A DNA stretch of 64,000 nucleotides from an uncultured Selenomonadaceae bacterium. GTDB lineage: Bacteria > Bacillota > Negativicutes > Selenomonadales > Selenomonadaceae. Below, one piece after another: positions 28,401-37,899 of the stretch (position 1 is its first letter; every line of letters starts with the position of its first letter). The notes beneath the pieces were generated by a model. It saw nothing but the letters and a program-made list of their open reading frames with translations. It did not search any database and was not told the origin of the DNA. A program made the position numbers and the translations under genes. The stretch is from the NCBI GenBank assembly GCA_905233135.1, contig CAJOCQ010000006.1:36672-100671 (forward strand), in the 5' to 3' direction.

Positions 28401-29602
28401 TTTTTTTCTTTATCTTCCTTAGCCCATCTTTCGCGATTTTCTTGAATCCAATTTTTCATTCCGAGCGATTGTTGGTTTTCTTTAACCCAATTTTTCATCC
28501 ATTCTTCCATTAAAAGCCGCGCCATTTTAATAATTTCTTCGGGGTGGTTGTACAAATATTTTGTCATAACAATAAATTTTTGCCCTAAAATTCTGCCCAA
28601 AACTTCGCTGCCGGTACTTATTGCCATTCGCACGACGACAACCAAAATTATTGAAATTTTAAAGCCTAAAACAGTTATTGCAATTCCGCCGAAAAGCGGC
28701 AGTAAAAAAACCATTGCCATTTTTATAACGAAGAAAGAAAAAGCAACGCCGAGTGCGCCTTTGCCGAGCCGCAAAAGTAGCGGTCCTCTTTGATGAAAAA
28801 ACGCCCAAATTTCTTTAGCCGCCCATTTCGGATGACGTACAGCCTTACAAATAAAAAGTCCTGCGCGACGCCCGTAATATTGGAAAAATTCGCCGACTTT
28901 CTGTAGCAATTTATTAATGTCAGTTGGGATTGAGGCAACCATTGCCATAATTGCCTGCGGGCTGAATTCGACAACCGCGCCGCGCATTGTTGTTAAGGCA
29001 GTACCTACCGCAGCCGGGGCTCTACCGACAACGCCCGTTACCGATTCGGGCAAAGGCAAGGCAGGAATAAACGCCGCTATGACGTAAAGAGTAATTGCCA
29101 AAACGCGCCCGAGTGCCATTGCAAGAAAATATTTTATGACGGCGCGCGGATTGCGGCGGAATGCTTGTGGAAAGCGTTGGATTCTTTTGGGAAGTTTTTG
29201 TATAAGCGAATGAAAAAATTTATCGCCCGCGCTTGGAAAATGATTAATATCGACGTCAGGGGGAAATTCAAATTGGTTTTTATTTTCTTCTTCGAGGCGG
29301 TGCGTCATATGAATCATTTTGGCGAAGGCGTCAGAAATTGCATTTTCGCCTGCTTTTTGCAAGCGTTCCCTTTCCGAATCAAAGGAGCGCGTTTGCTGCA
29401 TCATTTGGGCGAATTGCGCAGCAATTTCTTTTTGCTTGGCGTCGTTTTCGATTTTGCGCGTAACTTCCAGCATTTGCATAAATTGCCCTGCTAATTTGCG
29501 TTGATTATCGTCCTGTTCATTTTTTTTTGTAAGCTGCGTCATTTGTTGAAGGCGGCGCGCCATTTCCAGTTGTTTATCTTCCTGTTCACTCATTGCCGGC
29601 AC
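28397..29602 (-). CDS. Uncharacterised membrane protein with N-terminal coiled-coil-like repeats
   Basis: Repeating A..(L/F)..M...T(R/K)..E units followed by hydrophobic segments; overlaps cobS start. Confidence 0.6.
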   Translation of the reverse strand: MPAMSEQEDKQLEMARRLQQMTQLTKKNEQDDNQRKLAGQFMQMLEVTRKIENDAKQKEIAAQFAQMMQQTRSFDSERERLQKAGENAISDAFAKMIHMTHRLEEENKNQFEFPPDVDINHFPSAGDKFFHSLIQKLPKRIQRFPQAFRRNPRAVIKYFLAMALGRVLAITLYVIAAFIPALPLPESVTGVVGRAPAAVGTALTTMRGAVVEFSPQAIMAMVASIPTDINKLLQKVGEFFQYYGRRAGLFICKAVRHPKWAAKEIWAFFHQRGPLLLRLGKGALGVAFSFFVIKMAMVFLLPLFGGIAITVLGFKISIILVVVVRMAISTGSEVLGRILGQKFIVMTKYLYNHPEEIIKMARLLMEEWMKNWVKENQQSLGMKNWIQENRERWAKEDKEKK

Positions 29603-29673
29603 CTCCCGCGCTGATAACTTTCAATTAGTTTAATAAAGTTGCCGCGCCCTGTCAATTTTATTTTGGAGGTTTT

Positions 29674-30456
29674 ATGGAAAATTTTATTGTAACAACCGCG
29701 CGAAAACCTAAAGGCGATTCAGAAATTTTGGCTGAAAAGTTCGCCGAAAAATTGAATTTAAAATTTGTACCGCGCACCGACTTTTCTTTGGAAACTTTAA
29801 AAGAAATTTACCGCGTCGAAAATATTTTATTGATTAGAAAAAATTTTCCCGTTATCGTAACCAATGACGGTGAATTATTTTTTCACCCGAATACCGCACA
29901 TTTGCGGATAAAAAATTTGCGGCAAGGCGAAGGCGACAGGTTAATTGACGCGGCGAAAATTAAAAGCGGCGATAAAATTTTAGATTGTACGTTGGGGCTC
30001 GGCAGTGATTCAATCGTTGAAAGTTTTGCAGTCGGAATTGAAGGCAAAGTTACGGCGTTGGAAATTAATCCCGTGCTTGCAGAAATTGTTCGCTACGGTA
30101 TGAAAAATTTTGTTGACGATACGCCGCCCGTGATTGACGCAATGCGCCGCGTTGAAGTTGTTACTGCAAATTATGTTGACTACTTGAAAAATTGCGCAGA
30201 AAATTCTTTTGACGTGGTTTATTTTGACCCGATGTTCAGGCACGCAATTAACAAAAGTTCGGGAATAAATCCAATTCGCCCGCTTGCAGATAACCGCCCG
30301 CTTGAAATTGATTCTGTCAAGGAAGCGGCAAGGATAGCGCGGCGTTGCGTCGTTATGAAGGAAAATTCGCGCAGCGGCGAATTTGCGCGGCTCGGTTTTA
30401 AAATTGCGGCGGGCGGAAAATATAGCTCAATTTCTTTCGGTGTTATTGACAGTTAA
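29674..30456 (+). CDS. Class I SAM-dependent methyltransferase, RsmJ-like
   Basis: GDKILDCTLGLGSDSIVESFAVG, VVYFDPMFRHAINKSSGINPIRPLADNRPL. Confidence 0.8.
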   Translation: MENFIVTTARKPKGDSEILAEKFAEKLNLKFVPRTDFSLETLKEIYRVENILLIRKNFPVIVTNDGELFFHPNTAHLRIKNLRQGEGDRLIDAAKIKSGDKILDCTLGLGSDSIVESFAVGIEGKVTALEINPVLAEIVRYGMKNFVDDTPPVIDAMRRVEVVTANYVDYLKNCAENSFDVVYFDPMFRHAINKSSGINPIRPLADNRPLEIDSVKEAARIARRCVVMKENSRSGEFARLGFKIAAGGKYSSISFGVIDS

Positions 30457-30482
30457 ATTTTTACGAATTATAATTTCAGTAA

Positions 30483-30512
30483 CTAAAAAAGCCCCGTATC
30501 TTTACGGGGACA
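30483..30512 (-). terminator. Terminator of the small-ORF transcript
   Basis: On -: ccccgtaaagatacggggctttttt. Confidence 0.85.
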
Positions 30513-30601
30513 ATTTTAGGACATCTTGGGCAAACGGTTGCTCGGAAAATTTAAACTGTTAATACGAATAGGTGTTTAAGCCGCTGGAGTTCCCCCGAAC
30601 T

Positions 30602-30685
30602 TTAGGCGGCTGTTTTGCTAAGTACCAAGAGAATGACGCCCGCGATAACGATAACGCGAACGATAATCTTGACGATACGACGCAT
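30602..30685 (-). CDS. 27-aa hydrophobic small peptide (MRRIVKIIVRVIVIAGVILLVLSKTAA)
   Basis: ATG behind agggggtgag RBS, near-consensus promoter, hairpin agttcgggggaact after stop, strong terminator; too short for the ORF track. Confidence 0.65.
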   Translation of the reverse strand: MRRIVKIIVRVIVIAGVILLVLSKTAA

Positions 30686-30742
30686 AGCCTCACCCCCTTT
30701 ACGGAAGTGATGCAACCGCCTGCCGTTCCCGACATCGCCGCT

Positions 30743-30771
30743 ATTATATTATCTTGTTGCAAATTTGTAAA
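30743..30771 (-). promoter_or_regulatory. Sigma70-type promoter for the 27-aa ORF
   Basis: On -: TTTACA, 17-nt spacer, TATAAT. Confidence 0.8.
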
Positions 30772-30777
30772 GCCGCT

Positions 30778-31860
30778 TTATTTTTGCCGCAAAGGCATTA
30801 AAACATAGCCCGCGCCTAGCGAAATTAAAACCGTCAACACGTACAAAATTATTGCATTCGCCGCCGTCATTACAAGCCCTAATTTTTTCAATCCCAAATC
30901 TAAATACGCTATTGCCAACGGGTGGAATAAATATACAAAGTAGGAATTTTTCCCCAACAAGCTTAAACCTGCGCGAGCTGTTTCATTGAACGAAAAATTT
31001 TCAAAGAGCATAAACAAAAATATTGACGCGGCTATGGTATACAAAAATCCCGTCGGTGAAAGTTGGTGCGCCGTGTTTACCGCCGACATTAAATCAAATT
31101 TTTCCGCGTACACCAAAAAATAAAAATATCCCAAATGCAAAGTCAACGCCGCTAAAAATACCGCGCTGACGATTTTTTTATTTTTAGCCAACCATTCAAA
31201 AAATTTCTGCGAATGTACCGCCAATATTCCGCCCAACAAAAATATAAATACGTAATGCAAAATTAAATAATTCAGCCGCCATTGCAGGAACATTTTTAAA
31301 ATTGAACCTTCCGGCAAAGATTGTGTAAATTGGAAAAGTTCAACGCTGTAACTTGAAAAATAATTAAATCCTATCTGCAATAAAAATATTACGGCGAATT
31401 TTAGCGGCGTCAAGCTTTTTATGATTTTTATCCAGAGCGGCATTAACAAATAAAACCAAATTAATATTACCAAAAAATATAATTGGTACTTCGCAAGCCC
31501 GAAAAATAAAATTTCTGCCGCGTACGACGGCGCAGGTATTCCGCTCCCGTAAAAAAAATTATCGTGCAAAATGTAAAACACTGACCACATTAAATACGGC
31601 AACAGCACCGCTTTAAATCGCCGCCGCAAAAATTTTCCGTAGTCAAATTTTTCGCTTAAATCGATTTTGTAAAAAAGTCCGAACGCCGAAATAAAAAAGA
31701 AAATCGGCACGCTGAACCGCGAGACGATTTCAAAAATTGCTATCAGATTTATATTCGGCGTAGGATTCATTAAATATTGTGCGCCAATGTGAATTGCTAC
31801 AACGCCGAGCATTGAGACGCCGCGTATATATTCGATTGAATTTAAGTACGGTTTTTTCAT
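30778..31860 (-). CDS. Acyltransferase 3 family membrane protein
   Basis: YLNSIEYIRGVSMLGVVAIHIGAQY, SVPIFFFISAFGLFY, multiple TM segments. Confidence 0.88.
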   Translation of the reverse strand: MKKPYLNSIEYIRGVSMLGVVAIHIGAQYLMNPTPNINLIAIFEIVSRFSVPIFFFISAFGLFYKIDLSEKFDYGKFLRRRFKAVLLPYLMWSVFYILHDNFFYGSGIPAPSYAAEILFFGLAKYQLYFLVILIWFYLLMPLWIKIIKSLTPLKFAVIFLLQIGFNYFSSYSVELFQFTQSLPEGSILKMFLQWRLNYLILHYVFIFLLGGILAVHSQKFFEWLAKNKKIVSAVFLAALTLHLGYFYFLVYAEKFDLMSAVNTAHQLSPTGFLYTIAASIFLFMLFENFSFNETARAGLSLLGKNSYFVYLFHPLAIAYLDLGLKKLGLVMTAANAIILYVLTVLISLGAGYVLMPLRQK

Positions 31861-32558
31861 TTGCTCATTTCAAATTCAACGTTGACGCTAGCCGAACAAC
31901 TCAAAGTTCCTGATTCAATCGGCGTTTCAACAGCCATATCCATTTCGGCGGCAGCCATAAACATTTTGTTTGCACGCGGCGCGGAAATTGTGCCGTAATT
32001 CACAGAAACATTTTTAACGCCAATAATAGTTTTGCCCAATTCTGCGGCGACAACTTCAGCCTTCGCCCGCGCGTCACGAACTGCAAGCCTTATAGCCTCG
32101 TTTTGCAAATTGCCCTTGTTTTTAATTCCGAATTGCAACGAATCAATATTATTTGCGCCGTGCGCCAATGAATTATCAATAACTTTGCCGACCAAATTTA
32201 AATCGTCAACAATAATTGTAACGGTGTTGTTCGCTTCGTAGCCGTCAGCAACACGCTTGTTGTTTTCCTGCCTGTAATATTGGTGGAAAGAATAATTGCC
32301 CGTGCGAATATTTTTTTTGTCGATGCCGAGCGCGGCAACTGATTTAATAATTTCGCTTGCAATGCGGGCGTTATCGTTTTGAACTTTCGCCGCGTTTTTA
32401 TCGCGCGTAACAACGCCAACTGAAATTGTTGCTCTGTCAGGCGCAACTTCAACGACGCCTTCGCCGCTTACTGAAATTGTTGAAATTCTTTCTTCAGCCG
32501 CCGCAGTCGAATTTATTCCCAAAATCAAAATTATCATTAAAAATAAAATTGCCTTCAT
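31857..32558 (-). CDS. SIMPL domain (DUF541) protein, exported
   Basis: ISTISVSGEGVVEVAPDRATISVGVVTRDKNA...; signal-peptide-like N-terminus. Confidence 0.9.
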   Translation of the reverse strand: MKAILFLMIILILGINSTAAAEERISTISVSGEGVVEVAPDRATISVGVVTRDKNAAKVQNDNARIASEIIKSVAALGIDKKNIRTGNYSFHQYYRQENNKRVADGYEANNTVTIIVDDLNLVGKVIDNSLAHGANNIDSLQFGIKNKGNLQNEAIRLAVRDARAKAEVVAAELGKTIIGVKNVSVNYGTISAPRANKMFMAAAEMDMAVETPIESGTLSCSASVNVEFEMSK

Positions 32559-32663
32559 AAAATTGCCTCCAATATTTTTTAAAATTATAGCACAAGTTTT
32601 TATTGCAGTCGAAGAAATTTTTTGGTATTATATTTGCCGTAATTTTAAGGAGGTTAAAATTTT

Positions 32664-33059
32664 ATGGACAGTATTTCAATTAAAGTTCCCGTAACCATTA
32701 AGGCGAAACTTACCGAAAAACTTAAAGAACGTTTGATTGGCGATTTCACTAAAACCGCTGAACAAATGGAACTCGAAATTAAACAGATTGAAATTGACCG
32801 CAAGCGCGAACTCGATAACAACCCCGACAACGCGGCAAGGATTCAACAATTTTTCGGCAACGAAATTAATCAACGCCGCCAAAGAATTGCTGAAGCAAAT
32901 ATGCGCCGTGAAACTATCGAAAAACTTCAAATCGGCGCGGAAATTACGCAGGGTACGCTTGAACGCCAAGTTGAATTGAAAGTCGGCGACAATATGCGCG
33001 AAATTATGAACGTCGAAGTTTTGATTGAGGATGACAAAATTATTGCAATCAGAGGATAA
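32664..33059 (+). CDS. ylqD: YlqD family protein
   Basis: MDSISIKVPVTIKAKLTEKLKERL...QVELKVGDNMREIMNVEVLIEDDKIIAIRG; directly upstream of rimM as in other Firmicutes. Confidence 0.8.
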   Translation: MDSISIKVPVTIKAKLTEKLKERLIGDFTKTAEQMELEIKQIEIDRKRELDNNPDNAARIQQFFGNEINQRRQRIAEANMRRETIEKLQIGAEITQGTLERQVELKVGDNMREIMNVEVLIEDDKIIAIRG

Positions 33060-33534
33060 AATTATTATCGGCAAAATCGGCAAGGCGCGCGGGCTTGACG
33101 GCACTTTGAAAATTATCCCGCTTACAGATTTTGAAGGGCGTTTTGATAACCTTGAAAAAATCGAAGTCGGCGGCAAAATGTTTCAAGTCGAAAAAGTTCA
33201 ACATATCGGCGGCGAAATTTTTATTAAGTTTGAAAATATCGACAGCCGCGAAGTTGCAAAAACTTTGACGAATAAATTTTTAAAAGTTCCACGCGCAGAA
33301 GCCGCGCCGCTTGAGGACGGCGAATTTTATACCTTCGATATTATCGGCTGCGAAGTTTTCGACGGCGAAAAAATTATCGGCAAGGTTGAAAATGTTCTCA
33401 AGACCGGCAGTAACGATGTCTTTCAAGTTTTGGGCGAAACTGAAATTTTAATTCCCGCGCTGAAAAGCGTTATAAAAAAAATCGACATTGCAAATAAAAA
33501 AATCTACCTTGCGGCAGATTTTTTTAGGGAATAG
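33025..33534 (+). CDS. rimM: Ribosome maturation factor RimM
   Basis: IIIGKIGKARGLDGTLKIIPLTDF...FYTFDIIGCEVFDGEKIIGKVENVLKTGSNDVFQVLGETEILIPALKSVIKKID; true start may be slightly downstream. Confidence 0.93.
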   Translation: MRMTKLLQSEDKIIIGKIGKARGLDGTLKIIPLTDFEGRFDNLEKIEVGGKMFQVEKVQHIGGEIFIKFENIDSREVAKTLTNKFLKVPRAEAAPLEDGEFYTFDIIGCEVFDGEKIIGKVENVLKTGSNDVFQVLGETEILIPALKSVIKKIDIANKKIYLAADFFRE

Positions 33535-33572
33535 GGGCTAGGGATTAGTGAAAATTTCCCTAGTCTTTATTT

Positions 33573-34769
33573 TTATTTTGGCAAAATTGCTAAGGCGTTG
33601 CCGACCGCTCTTTCTTTGCCGTCGCTCGGCTTATTAACCAAAAAATCTTTTACAACAAGCGCACTTGAGCCGCCGCCGTCCAAATTTATTGCATTGACTG
33701 CGCCAAATTCATTCAGCAAAATTTCCGCCCATTCCTGCAAAGTGCAACCCTTGCTGTGCGCCTGCCTGCCGTCAACTACCGCCAAAATATAATCGCCGTA
33801 TTCAGTCACGCCGACGGCTGAACGCGGCGCACGTCCAACGCGAATATCTGCAGGAAATTTTTCCTCTGCCGCAGTTACAAAAATTTTCCCGTCCATTACA
33901 AGGCGCGGACCCGCTCCGACAATATTCGGAATTTCATTAAAATTGCCGTATTCGCTCAAAATTTTTTGGTTAATTTTAATTTCGTCATCAATCTGCGCGG
34001 ATTTAAAAAATTCAGCCGCCGCGCCGTTGGCACTAATTATATAACCGCCCGCCGGTATCTTGTTATTGCCGCTGTGAAAAATATTCGTAATGACGCCGTC
34101 CTCAACCGCAATTTCAACGCCAAAATTATTTGTGCTCGTAGTCTTGCCGAAATATTCATTGAAAAGTACCAGAGAATCTGCGCCGCGTTCGCAATTCACG
34201 CCGTTAATAGGAATTTTATCGCCGTAAAAATCAATTTCGCCGCTGTAACGTACGCGCCCGAAAATCGCCGCGCCGTCTTCATAAATCCCAATCGCCGAGC
34301 GGTAAAAATCGTCAACGCCGACAATTTCGCCGTCAATTTTTGTAACGCCTATCAAACTTCCGTTCGTCATAAAATAGCTTGCGTTGATAATTGCAATATC
34401 GTCAAGATTTTTTGTCATTTGAGAAACGGTGGCTCGCCCGTGAATCTGATTTTTGGCAATAATCGGGCGCAATGTGTATTTTTCGTGCGCGGCAATTATT
34501 GCGAACGCCATAACGCCGTTTTTGTGATAAACCAAAAATTCTAAGCCTTCGTCTGCAGTTTCAACCGTTGGCGGCTCAAATGGTTCATTAACTTCAACAG
34601 TTTCAGGTTTTTCAACAATTTTGGGCGGTGTTTCTTCAACTTTTTCTTCTTCGAGTTCAAAAGGTTGTACGCTTGCCGCCGCCGCCGAATTAATTAAAAA
34701 CGTCGCTGCAAAAATTACGGCGGCTAATTTTTTTATTGTCATTATAAAATAAATCCTTCTTCCAATCAA
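33573..34769 (-). CDS. Phosphodiester glycosidase (NAGPA) family exported protein
   Basis: INASYFMTNGSLIGVTKIDG, GVTEYGDYILAVVDGRQAHSKGCTLQEWAEILLNEFGAVNAINLDGGGSSALVV. Confidence 0.9.
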   Translation of the reverse strand: MIGRRIYFIMTIKKLAAVIFAATFLINSAAAASVQPFELEEEKVEETPPKIVEKPETVEVNEPFEPPTVETADEGLEFLVYHKNGVMAFAIIAAHEKYTLRPIIAKNQIHGRATVSQMTKNLDDIAIINASYFMTNGSLIGVTKIDGEIVGVDDFYRSAIGIYEDGAAIFGRVRYSGEIDFYGDKIPINGVNCERGADSLVLFNEYFGKTTSTNNFGVEIAVEDGVITNIFHSGNNKIPAGGYIISANGAAAEFFKSAQIDDEIKINQKILSEYGNFNEIPNIVGAGPRLVMDGKIFVTAAEEKFPADIRVGRAPRSAVGVTEYGDYILAVVDGRQAHSKGCTLQEWAEILLNEFGAVNAINLDGGGSSALVVKDFLVNKPSDGKERAVGNALAILPK

Positions 34770-34834
34770 AAAAATCGAGGCTTTTTAGCAAATGTAATTA
34801 TCTATAAATTAAAATTTTTATAACGTTGAACGAA

Positions 34835-34965
34835 GGTGCAACACGGTGCGCACGGACGCGCACCGCCGCGAATTTACCGCCGTGATGGCGGTACTCGCGG
34901 TTCAAAGTTTTTCTTTCTTTGCTTAAGCGTTTCTTTCTTTTTTTCAAAAAGAAAGAAATGCTGTA
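34835..34965 (-). repeat. Variant of the dispersed structured repeat
   Basis: cggtgcgcacggacgcgcaccg and taccgccgtgatggcggta hairpins, then tttctttctttttttcaaaaagaaagaaa leader hairpin. Confidence 0.65.
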
Positions 34966-35007
34966 TCTTCACAAATTAAAAATTTTTAACAAGCTATAAT
35001 AAAATTA

Positions 35008-35040
35008 AAAAAGCCGCCATAAATTTTCGGCGGCTAATTT
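35008..35040. terminator. Bidirectional terminator-like hairpin
   Basis: aaaaaagccgccataaattttcggcggctaatttttt. Confidence 0.75.
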
Positions 35041-35042
35041 TT

Positions 35043-35900
35043 TCAGTAAATTAATTCCTTCGCACCAAAACGCTTGTAATAAAAAATGTACTGTTGCAAA
35101 ACTCCCGCCAAACTTCCAAACTCAACAAAAACATTTTCGCCCTTGAAATCTTCTTGAATGGCGCGCTTAATCCAAACGTCAATCGGAACTGCGGCAAAAC
35201 GATGATAAGCATACAGCGCAACGCACGCCGCAACTTTATCGCCAACGCCTTTAATAGTTTTCAAAGTGTCAATTAAATCGTCGTCGTTGTTTGAATATAA
35301 ATCGTCAAGCGCAATCGTCAAGCCCTTAACTTTTTGCAAGGCGTCATGCACATAAGCACTACGATAACCTAAAGAAAATCTTGAAAGTTCAAACGCCGAA
35401 ACTTTGCAAAGGTCATCAACTTTCGGAAAAGCTTTAACCGTCGAGCCGTCAGTTAAAACAAGGTCATCGCCGAAAGTGTCGCAGAGCAATTCTACAATCG
35501 TACGAATCGCCGGAATATTTTTACGTTGACTGATTATAAAACTAATCAAAGTTTCAAAAGGGTCTTGCCGCAAAATTCTAATACCCTTGCTGTATTCAAT
35601 AGCTTTATTCAAATATTCGCCGCAAGGTTTACCGTTTCCAAAATCTAAAATTTGTTGGCGAATTTCGGCGTAATTTGTTTCAATGTCAAAATACTTGCTC
35701 CAAATAATATCCCATTCGGCGTTACTGCAACTTATTTTAAATGTACCTTCTTCAACTTTTTCAATGTCAATAACGTGGTCAAGCGTAATGAATCTGAAAA
35801 CGCCGGGCGAAACTTCTTTTGGGCGGAAACATTGCCCGCTTTCTGTAATTTTTTCCAAATCAAAATCATCTTTTATATTTATGAGCGGCAAAATCTTCAA
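35043..35900 (-). CDS. 8-oxoguanine DNA glycosylase (OGG1-type HhH-GPD)
   Basis: SGQCFRPKEVSPGVFRF, QDPFETLISFIISQRKNIPAIRTIVELLC, LIDTLKTIKGVGDKVAACVALYAYHRFAAVPIDVWIKRAI. Confidence 0.9.
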   Translation of the reverse strand: MKILPLINIKDDFDLEKITESGQCFRPKEVSPGVFRFITLDHVIDIEKVEEGTFKISCSNAEWDIIWSKYFDIETNYAEIRQQILDFGNGKPCGEYLNKAIEYSKGIRILRQDPFETLISFIISQRKNIPAIRTIVELLCDTFGDDLVLTDGSTVKAFPKVDDLCKVSAFELSRFSLGYRSAYVHDALQKVKGLTIALDDLYSNNDDDLIDTLKTIKGVGDKVAACVALYAYHRFAAVPIDVWIKRAIQEDFKGENVFVEFGSLAGVLQQYIFYYKRFGAKELIY

Positions 35901-35906
35901 CCTCCT

Positions 35907-36995
35907 TTAGCAAATAATTTTTGTTAATGCCTCTTTAATAATTTTTTCCGGAACATTATCATAAATTTCAACCTTGCCGAAATCCTTCATCAGTACCCAA
36001 TTCAATTTGCCGCCTATAACTTTTTTATCACGGAAAAGGGCGTTGTAAACTCCTTCGACGTTGCAATATTTGCAATGCGTGTACATTCCGAAATTTTCAA
36101 TAAGATTTTTAAGGCGGTCAACTTTTTCAGCGTCAACATAACCCAACGCTTGACTGATTGACGCCGCGCCAATCATACCTATTGCAACCGCCTCGCCGTG
36201 CGAATATCTGGTATAGCCTGTTTCCTCTTCGATAGCGTGCGCTATTGTATGCCCGAAATTTAAAATTTTGCGCAAGCCCGATTCTTTTTCGTCGCGGCTG
36301 ACAACTGCGGCTTTAATTTCGCACGAGCGTTTTATAATGTGCTTTAAAACTTCAACGTTGCCGCCTAAAATTCCTTCGATATTTTTTTCAAGATAATTAA
36401 AAAAATTTGTATCGCAAATGACGCCGTATTTGACGACTTCGCCGAGCCCCGCTTTAATTTCGCGTTCAGGCAAAGTTTTAAGCGTTGTAACGTCAATAAA
36501 AACCGCCTTTGGCTGATAAAACGCGCCGATTAAATTTTTTCCGAGCCTGTGATTAATAGCGGTTTTCCCGCCAACTGAAGAATCAACCTGCGCGAGCAAA
36601 GTTGTCGGCACTTGAATAAAATTGACGCCGCGCAGAAAAGTTGCGGCAACGAATCCAGCCAAATCCCCGACAACTCCGCCGCCCAAAGCAATTACAACAG
36701 ATTTTCTGTCAAGGTTGGATTCAATAGCGCAGGTGTACAAATTTTCAACTTCGTAAAAAATTTTGGAAGTTTCGCCGGGCGGAATTACTTCAATTTCAAA
36801 ATTAATATCTTCGTAGCGGCTGAAAATTTCGCGCAGATTGTTTCCGTGAATCTTAAAAATATTTTCGTCAGTAACAACAAGAATTTTTTTCGAGAAATCA
36901 GAATCCATTACAAATTTAGCGACGTCATCGAAAAGATTTTCGCCGATAAAAATATTGTAGCTGTTTTCGCCGAGTTCGACTTTTAATTTTTCCAT
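35907..36995 (-). CDS. aroB: 3-dehydroquinate synthase
   Basis: IALGGGVVGDLAGFVAATFLRGVNFIQVPTTLLAQVDSSVGGKTAINHRLGKNLIGAFYQP. Confidence 0.97.
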   Translation of the reverse strand: MEKLKVELGENSYNIFIGENLFDDVAKFVMDSDFSKKILVVTDENIFKIHGNNLREIFSRYEDINFEIEVIPPGETSKIFYEVENLYTCAIESNLDRKSVVIALGGGVVGDLAGFVAATFLRGVNFIQVPTTLLAQVDSSVGGKTAINHRLGKNLIGAFYQPKAVFIDVTTLKTLPEREIKAGLGEVVKYGVICDTNFFNYLEKNIEGILGGNVEVLKHIIKRSCEIKAAVVSRDEKESGLRKILNFGHTIAHAIEEETGYTRYSHGEAVAIGMIGAASISQALGYVDAEKVDRLKNLIENFGMYTHCKYCNVEGVYNALFRDKKVIGGKLNWVLMKDFGKVEIYDNVPEKIIKEALTKIIC

Positions 36996-37000
36996 AGAAA

Positions 37001-37525
37001 TTACCTCTGCATTTTTACTTTTTCGCAAATTTTGTTGACGATTTGGAGCGGCGACCAATCTGTTGTATCAATTTTACAATCTGCTTGAGAATAAAATTCT
37101 TCCCGCTCTGCCAAAAGTTTTTTGATAGTTTCGAGGCGTTCATTGCCGCCGTCGTCAAGTACGGGGCGTTCTCCGCGTTTTTCGGTGCGCCTGAAAATTT
37201 CTTCAGGGTCGGTAGTCAAGCAAATTATTATTCCAGAATCTTTCAGAAGCTGTAAATTTTCTGCGTCTTTGACAGTGCCGCCGCCCGTTGCAATGACAAT
37301 ATTTCGGCGTGCGCTTACTTCTTTAACGGCGGCTTTTTCAAGTTCCCTGAAATGTTTTTCGCCGTAAATTTCAAAAATTTTGGGGATTGACATTTTGGCG
37401 TCGTGTTCAATTTTTTCGTCCAAATCAACGAACGCACGCCCCAATTTCGACGCAAGCAATTTTCCCAAACTTGTTTTGCCCACGCCCATAAAGCCTATCA
37501 GAATTATATTTTCTCTCATATTCAA
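37001..37525 (-). CDS. aroK: Shikimate kinase
   Basis: IILIGFMGVGKTSLGKLLASKLGRAFVDLDEKIE, ATGGGTV, RPVL. Confidence 0.96.
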   Translation of the reverse strand: MNMRENIILIGFMGVGKTSLGKLLASKLGRAFVDLDEKIEHDAKMSIPKIFEIYGEKHFRELEKAAVKEVSARRNIVIATGGGTVKDAENLQLLKDSGIIICLTTDPEEIFRRTEKRGERPVLDDGGNERLETIKKLLAEREEFYSQADCKIDTTDWSPLQIVNKICEKVKMQR

Positions 37526-37561
37526 GCCTTTTAAGTTTTTTTAGCAAATTTTTTTATCTTA

Positions 37562-37800
37562 AATGTTCTTTCTTTTTCCAAAGCAAAAAAGAAAGAACCA
37601 AAGAAAAGTGCTTTTACCGCCCGTCAGGGCCGCTCGGGTTCTGTACGCACTTAGTAACAGATGGCCCCCCTTTGGGGCCTCAACTTTTTCCTACGCATCA
37701 GCATTACCGCAAGCTGCGGCTTTAGTGACGGGCGGAGATTACATTAGCTGGTTGCAATTTTCAGCGTAAAAAATAGCAAGTGCCGCGCGTCCTGCGCGAA
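37562..37800 (+). repeat. Dispersed structured repeat, copy B
   Basis: Same leader hairpin, ccgcccgtca...tgacgggcgg, ggccccccttt-ggggcc, cgcgcgtcctgcgcg. Confidence 0.9.
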
Positions 37801-37899
37801 GTTTTTTGTTCAGCAACTGCAAATTTCGATTTTAAAGCATCAAATTTTGCCGTTACGCAGGGGTTAATATGTTTTTAGTATAAATATTCGTAAATAAAA

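Noticed and set aside
33966-34544. 192-aa + strand ORF
   Set aside because: Antisense to the NAGPA-family gene, no recognisable domain or RBS.
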